A stretch of DNA of 64,000 nt from Rhodospirillaceae bacterium (GTDB lineage Bacteria; Pseudomonadota; Alphaproteobacteria; Rhodospirillales; Rhodospirillaceae). Positions 8,833-17,274 of the stretch are shown here, one piece after another. The stretch covers positions 84,501 to 148,500 of the forward strand of contig NSIP01000003.1 of NCBI GenBank assembly GCA_002737725.1, written 5' to 3'. Below the pieces are notes generated by a model. It ran no database searches, was not told the origin of the DNA, and saw only the letters and a list, made by a program, of their open reading frames with translations. Both the position numbers and the translations under genes were made by a program. The first letter of the stretch is position 1; the number at the start of each line of letters is the position of its first letter.

Positions 8833-10419
8833 ATGTCGCGCAAGTCTCAGATTGCAGCCGCCGTTTTGGCTCTCTTGGCATTTGGGGTTCCCCCGCAAGA
8901 AACCCAAGCCGCTATGATTTTTCATCGCGGCAATACCGCCGAGCCCGATAGCCTCGATCCGCATCTCACCACGTCAGGGTATGCGGGCAATATTATCTTC
9001 GACATGTTCGTTGGCCTGACGACGCTGGATTCGAAAGCCAATCTGCTGCCCGGCGCTGCGGAAAGCTGGACCATTTCGCCCGATGGCAAAACCTACACCT
9101 TCAAAATTCGCAAAGGGATGTTGTGGTCGGATGGCACGCCGGTCACGGCCGAAGATTTCGCCTACGCTTTCCGCCGCACGATGGACCCCAAAACGGCATC
9201 GCGCGCGGCTCCAATGCTGTACATGATTTCGAATGCCCGCGAGATCAACAGTGGCAAAGCCCCGGTTGAAAGTTTGGGCGTGCGCGCTGTGGATACCTCT
9301 ACTTTTGAAGTCAAACTGCTCAACCCCACACCCTATTTTCTCGAGCTCATCGCGCATCGTTGCTACCCGGTGCCGCGTTGGGCCATTGAAAAGTTTGGCA
9401 AGGATTGGACCAAGCCAGCAAACATTGTGGTCAATGGCGCATTCAAGCTCGCTGAATGGACGCCACAAAGCCAAATCAGGCTCGTGCGCAATCCAAAATT
9501 CTTTGCCAACGATACAGTGAAACTAGATGAGGTGATTTTCTATCCGACCGAGGATCAAAACTCAGCGCTGAAGCGCTACCGTGCCGATGAACTTGATGTG
9601 ATCGTCAATTTTCCGCCCAGCCAATACGAGTGGTTGAAGGAAAACTTGCCCAAAGATCTCACCAGCACACAGAATTATGGCTTGCTGTACTATACGTTCA
9701 ACACACGCAAAGCGCCGTTCAACGACCCGCGCGTGCGAAATGCCTTGGCCATGACGCTGGATCGCGAAATGTTCGTCGACAAAATCATGCGCGGCGGCGA
9801 GCTTGCTGCCTACAGCCTGATCCCCGAGGTGATGCGCAAAGGCTATGTGCCGCCGCCGTCGCCGTGGCATAATGTGCCGATGGCTGAACGGATGACTAAG
9901 GCCAAAGCGTTGCTGGCGGAAGCGGGGTATGGCCCCGACAAGCCGTTGAGGTTTACCTTCCGCTACAACACCGACGACATTCAACGCCGCGTGGCACTTG
10001 CGGCTGCGCAAGTTTGGAAAACTATGGGCGTAGAATCGCAATTGCAAAACAGCGAGTTGAATATTCTCAACGCTGACTTGCGCAATGGTGACTACGAGGT
10101 GGCGCGCTATCAATGGTTTGCAGAGTATGCCGACCCCACATCTTTCCTATACCTGCTGGAGTCCACGACAGTGGGCGACAATCACTCCAAGTACAATAAC
10201 CCAGAATACGACGCTGTGATGCAGAAGGTCTATCAAGAGGCCGATATAGCCAAGCGCACGAACCTGATGCGCGAGGCCGAGGCGATTGCTTTGCGCGATT
10301 CACCGATTACACCCATCAATTTTTATGTCAGCAAACGTTTAGCTAAGCCCTATGTTAAAGGCATGGACGCCAACCCACGCGGCATCAACATCAGCCGGTA
10401 TGTGACGATTGAGAGGTAG
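8833..10419 (+). CDS. Peptide ABC transporter substrate-binding protein (OppA-like)
   Basis: 528 residues, solute-binding protein family 5. The start at 8833 is chosen because GGAG lies six to seven bases upstream and a Sec signal peptide follows (MSRKSQIAAAVLALLAFGVP, cleaved near TQAA); the open frame reaches back to 8674 but those residues are not signal-like. Family hallmarks are EPDSLDPHLTTSG, LTTLDSKANLLPGAAESWTIS, YTFKIRKGMLWSDGTPVTAEDFAYAFRR and the C-terminal KRLAKPYVKG. It should bind oligopeptides in the periplasm. No permease or ATPase gene lies nearby, so the transporter is encoded elsewhere. It ends six bases from the convergent yaaA gene. Confidence 0.93.
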   Translation: MSRKSQIAAAVLALLAFGVPPQETQAAMIFHRGNTAEPDSLDPHLTTSGYAGNIIFDMFVGLTTLDSKANLLPGAAESWTISPDGKTYTFKIRKGMLWSDGTPVTAEDFAYAFRRTMDPKTASRAAPMLYMISNAREINSGKAPVESLGVRAVDTSTFEVKLLNPTPYFLELIAHRCYPVPRWAIEKFGKDWTKPANIVVNGAFKLAEWTPQSQIRLVRNPKFFANDTVKLDEVIFYPTEDQNSALKRYRADELDVIVNFPPSQYEWLKENLPKDLTSTQNYGLLYYTFNTRKAPFNDPRVRNALAMTLDREMFVDKIMRGGELAAYSLIPEVMRKGYVPPPSPWHNVPMAERMTKAKALLAEAGYGPDKPLRFTFRYNTDDIQRRVALAAAQVWKTMGVESQLQNSELNILNADLRNGDYEVARYQWFAEYADPTSFLYLLESTTVGDNHSKYNNPEYDAVMQKVYQEADIAKRTNLMREAEAIALRDSPITPINFYVSKRLAKPYVKGMDANPRGINISRYVTIER

Positions 10420-10425
10420 AGGGGC

Positions 10426-11199
10426 TTACTTCCCCTTGCGGGTGAACACGTACATGCGCTCGCTTGAGGATTTGGTGTCGAAAGTATAACCGCCCGTGTC
10501 AAACGCCTTGAGACCTTCGGGCGTTTCGATGCGGTGTTGCACAATGTAGCGCGCCATTTGGCCACGTGCCTTTTTAGCTAAGAAACTCACAATCGTGGCT
10601 TTGCCGTTCTTGATCTCTTTGAACGCGCATTGCATCACGGGGATTTTGAGGGCTTTTGTGTCCACCGCGCTCCAGTATTCCTCGGAAGCTAGATTGACGA
10701 TGGTTGGATTTTTCGCTTTCGCCAGCATTGCGTTGAGGTGCTTGGTCAGGCCTGCGCGCCAAAAGTCATACAAATCTTCACCCTGGTCGGTGTCGACGCT
10801 GGTACCCATTTCCAGGCGATAAGGTTGAATGGTGTCGAGCGGGCGCAACACCCCGTATAACCCAGAGAGAATGCCAACGTGATCTTGAGCGTATTTGATG
10901 TCTGCAAGGGTAAGCGTCTTGGACTCAAAGCCCATGTAAACTTCGCCAGCGAAAGCATAAATGGCGGGCTTGGTCTCGCCGCCATTTTTAAGATCAAAAG
11001 CCCGAAAACGTTCAAAATTCAATGTCGCTAATTTATCGCTGATGCCCATCAGGCGCTTCAAATCGCCGGCAGTATATTTCTTCACGCGCTTGGCCAGGTT
11101 GGTGGTCGCGGCCATGAGTTCTGGCGCTGTGGCCTTCACGCCCGCAGGCGCAGGGCTGAAGTCGAGCCGCTTGGCAGGCGAGAGCAGGGCGTACAACAT
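10426..11199 (-). CDS. yaaA: Peroxide stress protein YaaA (UPF0246)
   Basis: 257 residues, the usual size. It starts with the family signature MLYALLSPAKRLDF and carries GISDKLATLNFERF, AIYAFAGEVYMGF, ILSGLYGVLRPLDTIQPYRLEMG and VNLASEEYW, all typical of YaaA. In E. coli YaaA is OxyR-controlled, limits intracellular free iron during peroxide stress and binds DNA. It is a cytoplasmic single gene, convergent with the peptide-binding protein and divergent from the DUF1330 gene. No OxyR site was identified in the 130-base upstream gap. Confidence 0.95.
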   Translation of the reverse strand: MLYALLSPAKRLDFSPAPAGVKATAPELMAATTNLAKRVKKYTAGDLKRLMGISDKLATLNFERFRAFDLKNGGETKPAIYAFAGEVYMGFESKTLTLADIKYAQDHVGILSGLYGVLRPLDTIQPYRLEMGTSVDTDQGEDLYDFWRAGLTKHLNAMLAKAKNPTIVNLASEEYWSAVDTKALKIPVMQCAFKEIKNGKATIVSFLAKKARGQMARYIVQHRIETPEGLKAFDTGGYTFDTKSSSERMYVFTRKGK

Positions 11200-11329
11200 G
11201 ATGTTTCCAACTTTAGAGGACGATCAGACCGGTATATCATGCCAAGTGACGTTAGGATCAATGCCGCTGCGTTGACTTTCACAGAGCACTGGCTCAAAGC
11301 TGATATTATTCGGCAAGAAAGATCGCACT

Positions 11330-11956
11330 ATGGCTGCTCCGGGCTACCTCCTCGTTTTGGGTCATTCTTTGGATATGGCGAAGATGGCGGCCTACTCGGC
11401 GGCCTTACCTGCCATCTACAAAAAATTTGGCGGCTTTTATTTAGGTATCGGTGGACCACGCCGAGGCGTCGAATTTCTGGAGGGCGGCTGGTTCGATCAT
11501 TCTATGGTGTTGGCACGCTTTGCTGCCAAAGCCGATATTCCTAAATTTTGGCGCTCGCCCGATTACACGCAAGCCAAAGAACTACGTAAAAACGCTGGCA
11601 CCTTTAATGTTTTCGCCATGGCTGGTAACGCGCATGAAGCGCCGCTGGGCCAGCCTTCGTTCATGATTACGATTTTCCGCTCCTTTGATGCGGCAAAAAC
11701 CACTGAACTTCATGCGCAGGAAGACGCTAAGCTGGCCGGTCGTGGCGTGTATCTTATTGCCGCTGCCAAATTTGCCGAGACCGAATGCCTTGAGGGTGAT
11801 TTGCGAGACTTTGATTTCCGCATTACGGCATTTCCCACGCAAGTCTCAGCCACCAGTTACTGGAATGAACCAACCACACTGCAGTGGCGTGAAGAGCGCA
11901 CGAAGGTGGCTGGTGTAAATACATTTCTCGTCTCGGGATTGCTCCGTAAAGCATAA
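11330..11956 (+). CDS. Double DUF1330 domain protein, cytosolic
   Basis: 208 residues holding two DUF1330 ferredoxin-like units: residues about 1-95 (YLLVLGHSLDMAKMAAYSAALPAIY, VEFLEGGWFDHSMVLARF, FWRSPDYTQAKELR) and 105-200 (FMITIFRSFD, ECLEGDLRDFDFRITAFP, SYWNEPTTLQWREER). No signal peptide is visible. The biochemical role of DUF1330 is unknown. Its neighbour at 11986 has the same double architecture plus a signal peptide, so the pair arose by duplication. The stop codon overlaps an ATG, but the next gene's real start is 30 bases further. Confidence 0.85.
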   Translation: MAAPGYLLVLGHSLDMAKMAAYSAALPAIYKKFGGFYLGIGGPRRGVEFLEGGWFDHSMVLARFAAKADIPKFWRSPDYTQAKELRKNAGTFNVFAMAGNAHEAPLGQPSFMITIFRSFDAAKTTELHAQEDAKLAGRGVYLIAAAKFAETECLEGDLRDFDFRITAFPTQVSATSYWNEPTTLQWREERTKVAGVNTFLVSGLLRKA

Positions 11957-11985
11957 TGATTGCTGATTCCAAAAGGATAACCCCT

Positions 11986-12702
11986 ATGATCAAACACATT
12001 GTCGGATTGACGCTAACATTGCTGGCTATGAGTTCGCCGGTTCAGGCGCAACAAGCCGCCGCACCCGACGCACCTCTCCCCGGATATACCTTCGTGATGG
12101 GTAGCACGACCGATCGCGAGGTCCTCGGCAAGTATGCCCGCACGTTGCCTGCCATTTATGAAAAGTATCAAGGTTACTATTTAGCCAGCGGCGGTGTTGG
12201 TCGCGGCGTGCGCGTGCTGGAAGGTGAATTCAAAGACCAGTCCGTCATCCTGGCAAAATTCCCCGCGATGGACGGCCCCAATTCATTCTGGTGGAGCCCC
12301 GAGTACCGCGAAAGTGTCGAGATCCGCAAAGGTGCTGGCACATTCAATGTGCTGAAACTCAAAGGAACACCTGGCGATCTGGACAAGCCCACAGGCAAGC
12401 CCGCCTACCTCATTTCCATTTTCAGCGTTAAAGACCGAACGAAGCTCAAGCCTTATGGCGATGTCGCTGGCCCACTGCTGAAAGTGGCGGGCGGCAAATT
12501 TATTTTAACGGGCGGGCGCAAGGATATCGAATTGTTGGAAGGCGAATTCGGCAACAAGAACGTCAGTATCATTCAGTTTCCATCGCTGGAAGCCTTGCGC
12601 AAATTCTATGACGACCCGGCCTACCAAAAAGTGATCCCGATCCGTCAAAGTGCTGGCGAGTACACCATCCTTGAAATTGATGGCGTCCAAGCCAGTAACT
12701 AA
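11986..12702 (+). CDS. Double DUF1330 domain protein, exported
   Basis: 238 residues. The start at 11986 is preferred over 11956 because AAAGGA lies eight bases upstream and a clear Sec signal follows (MIKHIVGLTLTLLAMSSPVQAQQ). The mature protein has two DUF1330 units, with YARTLPAIYEKYQGYYLASGGVGRGVRVLEG and SVILAKFP in the first and DIELLEGEFGNKNVSIIQFPS and FYDDPAYQKVIPIRQ in the second. It resembles the cytosolic protein just upstream (shared RGVxxLEG, FWxSPxY and AGTFNV). bioM begins 14 bases downstream, so the pair may be co-transcribed with the biotin genes. Confidence 0.85.
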   Translation: MIKHIVGLTLTLLAMSSPVQAQQAAAPDAPLPGYTFVMGSTTDREVLGKYARTLPAIYEKYQGYYLASGGVGRGVRVLEGEFKDQSVILAKFPAMDGPNSFWWSPEYRESVEIRKGAGTFNVLKLKGTPGDLDKPTGKPAYLISIFSVKDRTKLKPYGDVAGPLLKVAGGKFILTGGRKDIELLEGEFGNKNVSIIQFPSLEALRKFYDDPAYQKVIPIRQSAGEYTILEIDGVQASN

Positions 12703-12716
12703 GCCGCTTCAGTCGC

Positions 12717-13394
12717 ATGACGATTACATTTGACCACGTCGCTGTTCGGTTTGGTGATCTTGATGTGCTGCGTAATGTCAGCTTGAGCTTGGCCGAGGGA
12801 CGCGTCGGCGTGATTGGCAACAATGGCTCGGGAAAAAGTACATTTGCGCGGCTGATCAACGGCTTGGTGTTGCCGACGTCAGGCCGTGTCACAGTCGAAG
12901 ACCTTGATACGCGTACACACGGCCAAGAGATCCGCAAGCGTGTCGGTTTTGTGTTCCAAAACCCGGACGCGCAAATCGTGATGCCCACGGTGGCCGAAGA
13001 CGCAGCCTTTGGTCCCCGTGCTCATGGCTTCAGCGGTGACGAGGCCAATGCGCGCGCCGATGCAGCGCTGGCGTTGTTCAATCTCGCACATCTTAAACAT
13101 CGCGCGGCTTTCACGCTGAGCGGCGGCGAAAAACAGTCATTGGCGTTGGCAGGTGTATTGGCGCTTGACCCAGCATGGGTCGTGTTCGACGAGCCCACCA
13201 CCATGTTGGATCGCAACCGTGCCAAGGCTGCGATGACGGTGATTGCAGGGTTGTCGCAACGCGTAATCGTGGTGACGCACCATGTGGAACTGTTGGCGGG
13301 GTTCGAGCGCGTGATTGTGCTCAGCAACGGCGGCGTTGTGTGTGACGACACGCCTGAGCGCGCAATTGCGTACTATGTCGAGACGCTTACATGA
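12717..13394 (+). CDS. bioM: Biotin ECF transporter ATPase BioM
   Basis: 225-residue ABC ATPase of the CbiO/EcfA type. Walker A is GNNGSGKST (about 35-43), the Q-loop is FVFQNPDAQIVMPTV, the signature is LSGGEKQSLALAG, and Walker B is PAWVVFDEPT followed by the switch His in VVTHH. Followed by bioN (4-base ATGA overlap) and bioY, the standard BioMNY set: BioY binds biotin, BioN is the transmembrane coupler and BioM energises uptake. No BioR-like or BirA-like operator was found just upstream. A single ATPase subunit is normal for BioMNY. Confidence 0.93.
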   Translation: MTITFDHVAVRFGDLDVLRNVSLSLAEGRVGVIGNNGSGKSTFARLINGLVLPTSGRVTVEDLDTRTHGQEIRKRVGFVFQNPDAQIVMPTVAEDAAFGPRAHGFSGDEANARADAALALFNLAHLKHRAAFTLSGGEKQSLALAGVLALDPAWVVFDEPTTMLDRNRAKAAMTVIAGLSQRVIVVTHHVELLAGFERVIVLSNGGVVCDDTPERAIAYYVETLT

Positions 13395-13993
13395 TTGCGG
13401 GTGTCTACCAGCCCGGTAACTCATGCTTTCATCGCGCCACGCCGGGGCTGAAACTCGCCGCGTTAGCGATTTATGCGGTGGCGCTCTCGGTGGTTGAGCA
13501 GATTGTATTGTTGATGGGATTGAGCGCGCTGGTTTTGGTTGCATGGCAGATTGCAGGGCTCACCTGGGCGCAATTGAGCGCGAACTTGAAACTATTGATC
13601 TGGATTTTGCTGGCGCTATTTGGGTTTCAGCTCTTCGTCGCAGGATTTTGGCGCGCGTTTGATACGATCCTGACGCTGGCCGCACTGGTTGTGGCCGCCG
13701 CATTGGTCAGCCACACCACACGCACGGATGATATGCTCGATACCCTGACTGCGGCATTTTCACCTTTCGCGCGCTTTGGTGTGAAACCCGAAGATGCCGC
13801 CTTTGTTTTGGTCTTCACTGTGCGCTTAGTGCCGTTTGTCTCGATTGTGGGCCGTGAAGCCATCGACGCGCGCCGCGCGCGAGGGGCCGGGCGCAATCCT
13901 GTGCCCGCGCTGGTGCCCATGGTCATCCGGCTGATGCGCGAAACCGATGCACTGTCCGAGGCTTTGGTTGCGCGCGGGTTCGGGCGGACTTAA
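13391..13993 (+). CDS. bioN: Biotin ECF transporter transmembrane subunit BioN
   Basis: 200 residues, CbiQ/EcfT family. Several hydrophobic helices (LAALAIYAVALSVVEQIVLL, LLIWILLALFGFQLFVAGFW, AALVVAAALV) precede the cytoplasmic coupling segment AIDARRARGAGRNP, which holds the Ala-Arg-Gly-type motif that docks on the ATPase. The ATG overlaps the bioM stop (ATGA), implying coupled translation. Length matches short BioN proteins. bioY begins 11 bases after its stop. Confidence 0.92.
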   Translation: MIAGVYQPGNSCFHRATPGLKLAALAIYAVALSVVEQIVLLMGLSALVLVAWQIAGLTWAQLSANLKLLIWILLALFGFQLFVAGFWRAFDTILTLAALVVAAALVSHTTRTDDMLDTLTAAFSPFARFGVKPEDAAFVLVFTVRLVPFVSIVGREAIDARRARGAGRNPVPALVPMVIRLMRETDALSEALVARGFGRT

Positions 13994-14004
13994 AACCTTT
14001 TCCT

Positions 14005-14553
14005 ATGTCAGTCGCCAGTCAAAACCTCGATGTGAAAGCCCTCGTGCGGTGTGCAATGTTCGCAGCGCTCATTGCTGCGTTGGGGTTGCTGCCGCCCATT
14101 CCCGTGCCCATCATTCCGGTTCCCATCACCGCGCAGACTCTCGGCGTGATGTTGGCAGGTGCTGTGCTGGGCCCCAGACGCGGCGCGTTGGCGGTGATCA
14201 TCTTTCTTGGTGTTGTGCTGCTGGGCTTTCCGCTGCTGTCGGGTGGACGTGGCGGCTTGGGCGTTTTCTTTGGTCCCAGTGCAGGGTTTTTGGTGGGCTG
14301 GGTTGCAGGGGCCTTTTGTGTTGGCCTATTGGCGGCAAAGTCATTGCCGCGCCTGACGGCTGCGTGTCTGGTCGGTGGTATCGGCGCGGTGTATCTCGTG
14401 GGCGTGCCCTGGATGGCGCTTGTGGCCGATATCTCAGTCGCGCAAGCGCTCATCGCATCGGCAGCCTTCTTGCCAGGTGATCTTGTAAAAGCGGTACTGG
14501 CGGCCATTGCCGCACGCGCCATTCAACGCGGCTATCCCTTAGGCACCTCATGA
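14005..14553 (+). CDS. bioY: Biotin ECF transporter substrate-specificity subunit BioY
   Basis: 182 residues, a hydrophobic six-helix protein. Family hallmarks are the proline-rich loop LPPIPVPIIPVPITAQTLGVMLAG, then LGPRRGALAVIIFLGVVLLGFPLLSGGRGGLG and FGPSAGFLVGWVAGAF. It binds biotin with high affinity in the membrane. Its last four bases overlap the ligase start (ATGA), so the downstream ligase and thiolase are in the same translational unit. Confidence 0.95.
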   Translation: MSVASQNLDVKALVRCAMFAALIAALGLLPPIPVPIIPVPITAQTLGVMLAGAVLGPRRGALAVIIFLGVVLLGFPLLSGGRGGLGVFFGPSAGFLVGWVAGAFCVGLLAAKSLPRLTAACLVGGIGAVYLVGVPWMALVADISVAQALIASAAFLPGDLVKAVLAAIAARAIQRGYPLGTS

Positions 14554-15995
14554 CCGCGTCCCTATTTGTATTCGATGGCGTGCTGCAATCCTCGATGCGT
14601 ACGCCCGACAGCCCGGCGATTATTTTTGGCGACGAGACGTTGAACTATGGCGAGTTTGCTTGGCGCATATGCCGTGTGGCCAGTGGCGTCGAAGCCAAGT
14701 CGGCCCAGCGTGTAGCGGCGTCGCTGCCCAATCATCCCGCTCTGCTGGAAATTTTCTTTGGTGCGACATTGGCGGGTGCAGTGTTTGTGTTGCTTGAGCC
14801 GAAATGGCCACAAGAGACATTGGCGGCTGTGTTGCAAGGCCACGCGCCACAGCTCTTTTTTGGCGATGAGAAGGCTGCCCATGTAAACTTGCATGACTAT
14901 GCCGCCTGGCGCGAGAGCCAAGATCCTAATCGAGAGTTATCGATACGGCCCACGCCGCAAAGGCCATTCATGGTCGGATTTACATCGGGCACCACAGGCG
15001 TTCCCAAGGCCTTCATTCGTAACCATGCCTCCTGGACGAATAGTTTTTCCGCCTCGCGCATCGAGTTTGGAATCACCAACAAAATGCATCTTCTTTTGCC
15101 CGGGCCGCTGTCTCATGGGTTGTCACTGTATGCGGCCGTGGAGACGTTGAATGCGGGCGGCAGCGTGACGATTGAGCCTACGTTTGATGCCCAACACATG
15201 ATGCATATCGCCGAAGCCGGGCATGTGAACACCATTGTTGCCGCACCGACATTGCTCGATCTCATGTTGGCTGCCGCACCGGGCGCGAGCATCAGCGCCA
15301 TCACCACGATTATTACAGCGGGCGCAAAATTGTTACCCGGTTTGCGCACGCGGCTGTTGCGCACATTCCCCAACGCGCGCGTCATCGAATACTACGGCGC
15401 GTCGGAGCTTAGTTTTGTCAGCGTCGCGCGCACGGACGAGGGGTGCCCGCCAAACTCTGTCGGCCGTGCCTTCAACGGTGTTGAGATCAAAATTGAAAAA
15501 GACGCAGGCGAGATCGGAACGGTATGGGTCAAGAGCGCCATGATCGCCGCCGTATATGTCGGCCCCACAGACGGCGTGGGTCTGCGCATCAAAGATGGGT
15601 GGGCCACGGTGGGGGATCGAGGCAGTCTTGATGCGAACGGCTTTCTGACGCTGATCGGTCGTGAAGGAGATATGATTATTTCTGGCGGCTTGAATGTCTA
15701 TCCGTCCGAAGTTGAGGCGGTGCTGTCCGCTGTGCCGGGCGTGTCGGAAGTTTGGGTGACGGGTCAATCCGATGATCGCTGGGGCGAAGTGGTGACGGCG
15801 GTTGTGTCGTCGACAGCCACCGCCTCGCTTGATGTGGCAGTACTCAAAAAGGCATGTATCGAGCGACTGGCCCCGCATAAACATCCACGGCGCTGGTTTC
15901 TGATCGACAAATTTGTGCACACGGCCAGCGGCAAAATTGATCGCGCTGATGCCACGGCAAAACTACGCGCCCATACGTTGAAAGTTTTATCGTGA
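14550..15995 (+). CDS. AMP-dependent acyl-CoA ligase in the bioMNY operon (YhfT-like)
   Basis: 481 residues, ANL superfamily. The phosphate-binding loop is VGFTSGTTGVPKAFIRNH, core A5 is EYYGASELSFVSVA, A8 is GREGDMIISGGLNVYPSEVE, and the C-terminal catalytic Lys is in ASGKIDRA. It should activate a carboxylic acid to its CoA thioester. The start overlaps bioY by four bases and its end overlaps the thiolase start. Bacillus yhfU(bioY)-yhfT-yhfS joins the same three functions under biotin control, so a role with a biotin precursor or other acid taken up by or linked to BioY is plausible, but the substrate is unproven. Confidence 0.88.
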   Translation: MTASLFVFDGVLQSSMRTPDSPAIIFGDETLNYGEFAWRICRVASGVEAKSAQRVAASLPNHPALLEIFFGATLAGAVFVLLEPKWPQETLAAVLQGHAPQLFFGDEKAAHVNLHDYAAWRESQDPNRELSIRPTPQRPFMVGFTSGTTGVPKAFIRNHASWTNSFSASRIEFGITNKMHLLLPGPLSHGLSLYAAVETLNAGGSVTIEPTFDAQHMMHIAEAGHVNTIVAAPTLLDLMLAAAPGASISAITTIITAGAKLLPGLRTRLLRTFPNARVIEYYGASELSFVSVARTDEGCPPNSVGRAFNGVEIKIEKDAGEIGTVWVKSAMIAAVYVGPTDGVGLRIKDGWATVGDRGSLDANGFLTLIGREGDMIISGGLNVYPSEVEAVLSAVPGVSEVWVTGQSDDRWGEVVTAVVSSTATASLDVAVLKKACIERLAPHKHPRRWFLIDKFVHTASGKIDRADATAKLRAHTLKVLS

Positions 15996-17137
15996 GCGCG
16001 GTTATTATTGCCGCAAGGCGCACACCCATCGGCAAAGTGCGCGGGTCTCTGCGTCGATGTCGGGTCGAAGAGTTGGCTGCACCCGTTTTTCAAGCGTTGC
16101 TGGCCGATGCGAAATTGCAAGCCCACCAGATCGATGATGTGATTTTGGGCAACGCCGCCGGGCCCGGTGGTAATGTGGCGCGGCTCTCGGCGTTGCAGGC
16201 TGGTTTTCCAGTGAGCGTGCCGGGCGTCACAGTTGATCGCCAGTGTGGCTCGGGGCTTGAGGCCATCAACATCGCTGCGCGATTGATCGAGGCCGGGGCA
16301 GGGGAGATTTACATCGCTGGTGGCGTGGAAAGCACCTCCACCGCGCCCTTGCGCTATGAGACGGCTGAGGGCGGTGAGTCGCCGAAGCCATTTACCCGCG
16401 CGCGCTTCTCACCTGACTTTGTCGGCGACCCTGAGATGGGCGCGGCGGCGGAGAACGTGGCGCGTGCATTTAAAATATCCCGCGCGCGCCAGGACTCATT
16501 TGCATTGCGTAGTCATCAAAAAGCGATTGCGGCCATCAGTGCTGGGCATTTCAACGCCGAGATTGTGCCGATACAAGGCGTTGATGCTGCGATGAGCCGC
16601 GACGAATGCCCGCGCGCCGACACGAGACTCGAGAAACTTTCTGCTCTCGTGCCGGTTTTCGCAACTGATGGCACCGTTACGGCGGGCAATGCCTGCCCCA
16701 TCAACGACGGCGCGGCTGCGGTGCTGATGATGTCAGCAGCCAAAGCCAAGCAGCTGGGTTTTGAGGACTGCTTGAAGGTGGCAGACTCTGCGGTCGCGGG
16801 CGTCGATCCCAATATGCTGGGCACTGGGCCTGTGCCTGCGGTTCAGAAGTTATTGAAACGCACGGGATTCACGTTGGCCGATATTGATGTGGTGGAATTC
16901 AACGAGGCCTTTGCCGCGCAAGTGTTGGCCTGTTGTGATGAGCTTGGAATTTTAGAAGAGCAGCTCAATATCGGCGGCGGCGCCATTGCGCTGGGCCATC
17001 CTTACGGCGCATCTGGCGCGATTTTAGTAGTGCGCCTGTTCACCGAACTCGTGCGTCGCGATGGCGGCACGCGCGGTTTGGCCACGCTGGGCATCGGCGG
17101 CGGCATGGGCTTGGCGACATTGTTTGAGAGAACATAA
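15992..17137 (+). CDS. Thiolase family protein lacking the second catalytic Cys (YhfS-like)
   Basis: 381 residues, near the normal thiolase length. Start GTG overlaps the ligase stop (GTGA). The nucleophilic cysteine is present in VDRQCGSGLEA (Cys85), as are NEAFAAQV and the GHPYGASGA motif (His336). The C-terminal motif, usually CxGGG, reads LATLGIGGGMG: the residue is Gly367 (codon GGC), so the general-acid/base cysteine is absent while the surrounding motif is intact. Classical thiolases need that Cys for Claisen chemistry. The protein may do acyl transfer or another reaction, or be impaired. It terminates the bioMNY-ligase-thiolase operon. Confidence 0.88.
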   Translation: MSAVIIAARRTPIGKVRGSLRRCRVEELAAPVFQALLADAKLQAHQIDDVILGNAAGPGGNVARLSALQAGFPVSVPGVTVDRQCGSGLEAINIAARLIEAGAGEIYIAGGVESTSTAPLRYETAEGGESPKPFTRARFSPDFVGDPEMGAAAENVARAFKISRARQDSFALRSHQKAIAAISAGHFNAEIVPIQGVDAAMSRDECPRADTRLEKLSALVPVFATDGTVTAGNACPINDGAAAVLMMSAAKAKQLGFEDCLKVADSAVAGVDPNMLGTGPVPAVQKLLKRTGFTLADIDVVEFNEAFAAQVLACCDELGILEEQLNIGGGAIALGHPYGASGAILVVRLFTELVRRDGGTRGLATLGIGGGMGLATLFERT

Positions 17138-17140
17138 CTG

Positions 17141-17170
17141 TCATGCCCCGAATTGTTCGGGGCATCCAGG
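17141..17170. repeat. REP-like palindrome, copy 1
   Basis: ATGCCCCGAA at 17143-17152 is perfectly inverted at 17156-17165 with a TTG loop, within a GTCAT...ATCCA-type frame (here TGTCAT...ATCCAG). It lies just past the thiolase stop and may act as a transcript 3' end. Two other intergenic elements in the window share this frame (24430, 40664). Confidence 0.6.
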
Positions 17171-17220
17171 GTCGCGCACCAGCGGAATCAAAACGCCCTT
17201 CGCTGTCACCGTAGTCATCT

Positions 17221-17254
17221 AAAAAAAGGGGCGCGATTAACGCTCCTCTTTTTG
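17221..17254. terminator. Intrinsic terminator between convergent operons
   Basis: An A-run and GGGGCG at about 17221-17232 can pair with CGCTCCTC followed by TTTTT at 17241-17253, with a small bulge. On the minus strand the stem ends in a seven-base U-run, serving the TonB receptor gene that stops at 17275. Confidence 0.7.
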
Positions 17255-17274
17255 ATGTTCTTTCTCAGATGCGA

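Noticed and set aside
12650-12716. BioR or BirA operator in front of bioM
   Set aside because: No TTAT-N-ATAA-type palindrome or BirA-like dyad is present in the short gap.
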